A DNA stretch of 5,176 nucleotides from positions 1-5,176 of the forward strand of contig JABZHC010000051.1 in assembly GCA_015259035.1 (NCBI GenBank), given 5' to 3'. Both the position numbers and the translations under genes were made by a program. Shown one piece after another: positions 5,158-5,176 of the stretch; position 1 is the stretch's first letter; every line of letters starts with the position of its first letter. The notes beneath the pieces were generated by a model, which saw only the letters and a list, made by a program, of their open reading frames with translations, did not search any database and was not told the DNA's origin. The DNA comes from Atopobium sp. (GTDB taxonomy: Bacteria > Actinomycetota > Coriobacteriia > Coriobacteriales > Atopobiaceae).

Positions 5158-5176
5158 ATGCGGGTGATTATGATTC
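5158..5176 (+). CDS. Possible start of a divergent gene (first six codons only)
   Basis: ATG at 5158 opens a frame reading MRVIMI before the window ends. AGGAGG at 5144-5149 lies eight bases upstream, an excellent ribosome site, which is the main reason to list it. Six codons cannot identify a product or prove a gene, and the SD lies inside the stem of the hairpin at 5111-5156. If real, the gene diverges from ftsE and shares its upstream region. Confidence 0.35.

Noticed and set aside
1..5176. tRNA, rRNA, CRISPR, insertion sequence or phage signals
   Set aside because: No clover-leaf arms, spaced repeats, transposase motifs or terminal repeats were seen on either strand.

Overview
All identifiable genes of any length lie on the minus strand. 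The likely source is a mid-GC actinobacterium of the class Coriobacteriia (Atopobium/Olsenella-like). This is an inference from protein flavour (a GTG-started FtsE with a long acidic N-terminal tail, overlapping FtsX) and moderate base composition; no marker gene settles it.

Layout from right to left, which is the direction of transcription. Positions 5001-5176 hold the ftsE upstream region: a likely extended -10 promoter, a pair of direct heptamers, a long hairpin, and at the very edge what looks like the start of a divergent plus-strand gene whose Shine-Dalgarno (SD) sequence lies inside that hairpin. ftsE (3972-5000) and ftsX (3059-3994) overlap and encode the ABC-type FtsEX complex, which couples cell division to peptidoglycan hydrolysis. 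The unit ends at a strong intrinsic terminator (2948-2981). Next comes a LysR-family regulator (2013-2861), a 224-base regulatory gap, an APC-superfamily amino acid/amine permease (346-1788), a 136-base gap with a striking hairpin that is not a canonical terminator, and the first 69 codons of a metal-dependent amidohydrolase (1-209), which runs off the left edge.

Reading of the whole: there are two functional modules. FtsEX is housekeeping division machinery. The lysR-permease-amidohydrolase set looks like a regulated uptake-and-hydrolysis module, in which a nitrogenous substrate is imported and then cleaved in the cytoplasm. A symmetric T-N11-A dyad just downstream of lysR and upstream of the permease is a good candidate LysR operator. 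The permease leader can also form mutually exclusive stems followed by a U-rich tract, so attenuation is possible.

No RNA genes, mobile elements or CRISPR arrays were recognised. No wholly new system is evident. The observations most worth following up are the FtsE extension, the hairpin that would mask the SD of the edge gene, and the permease leader.
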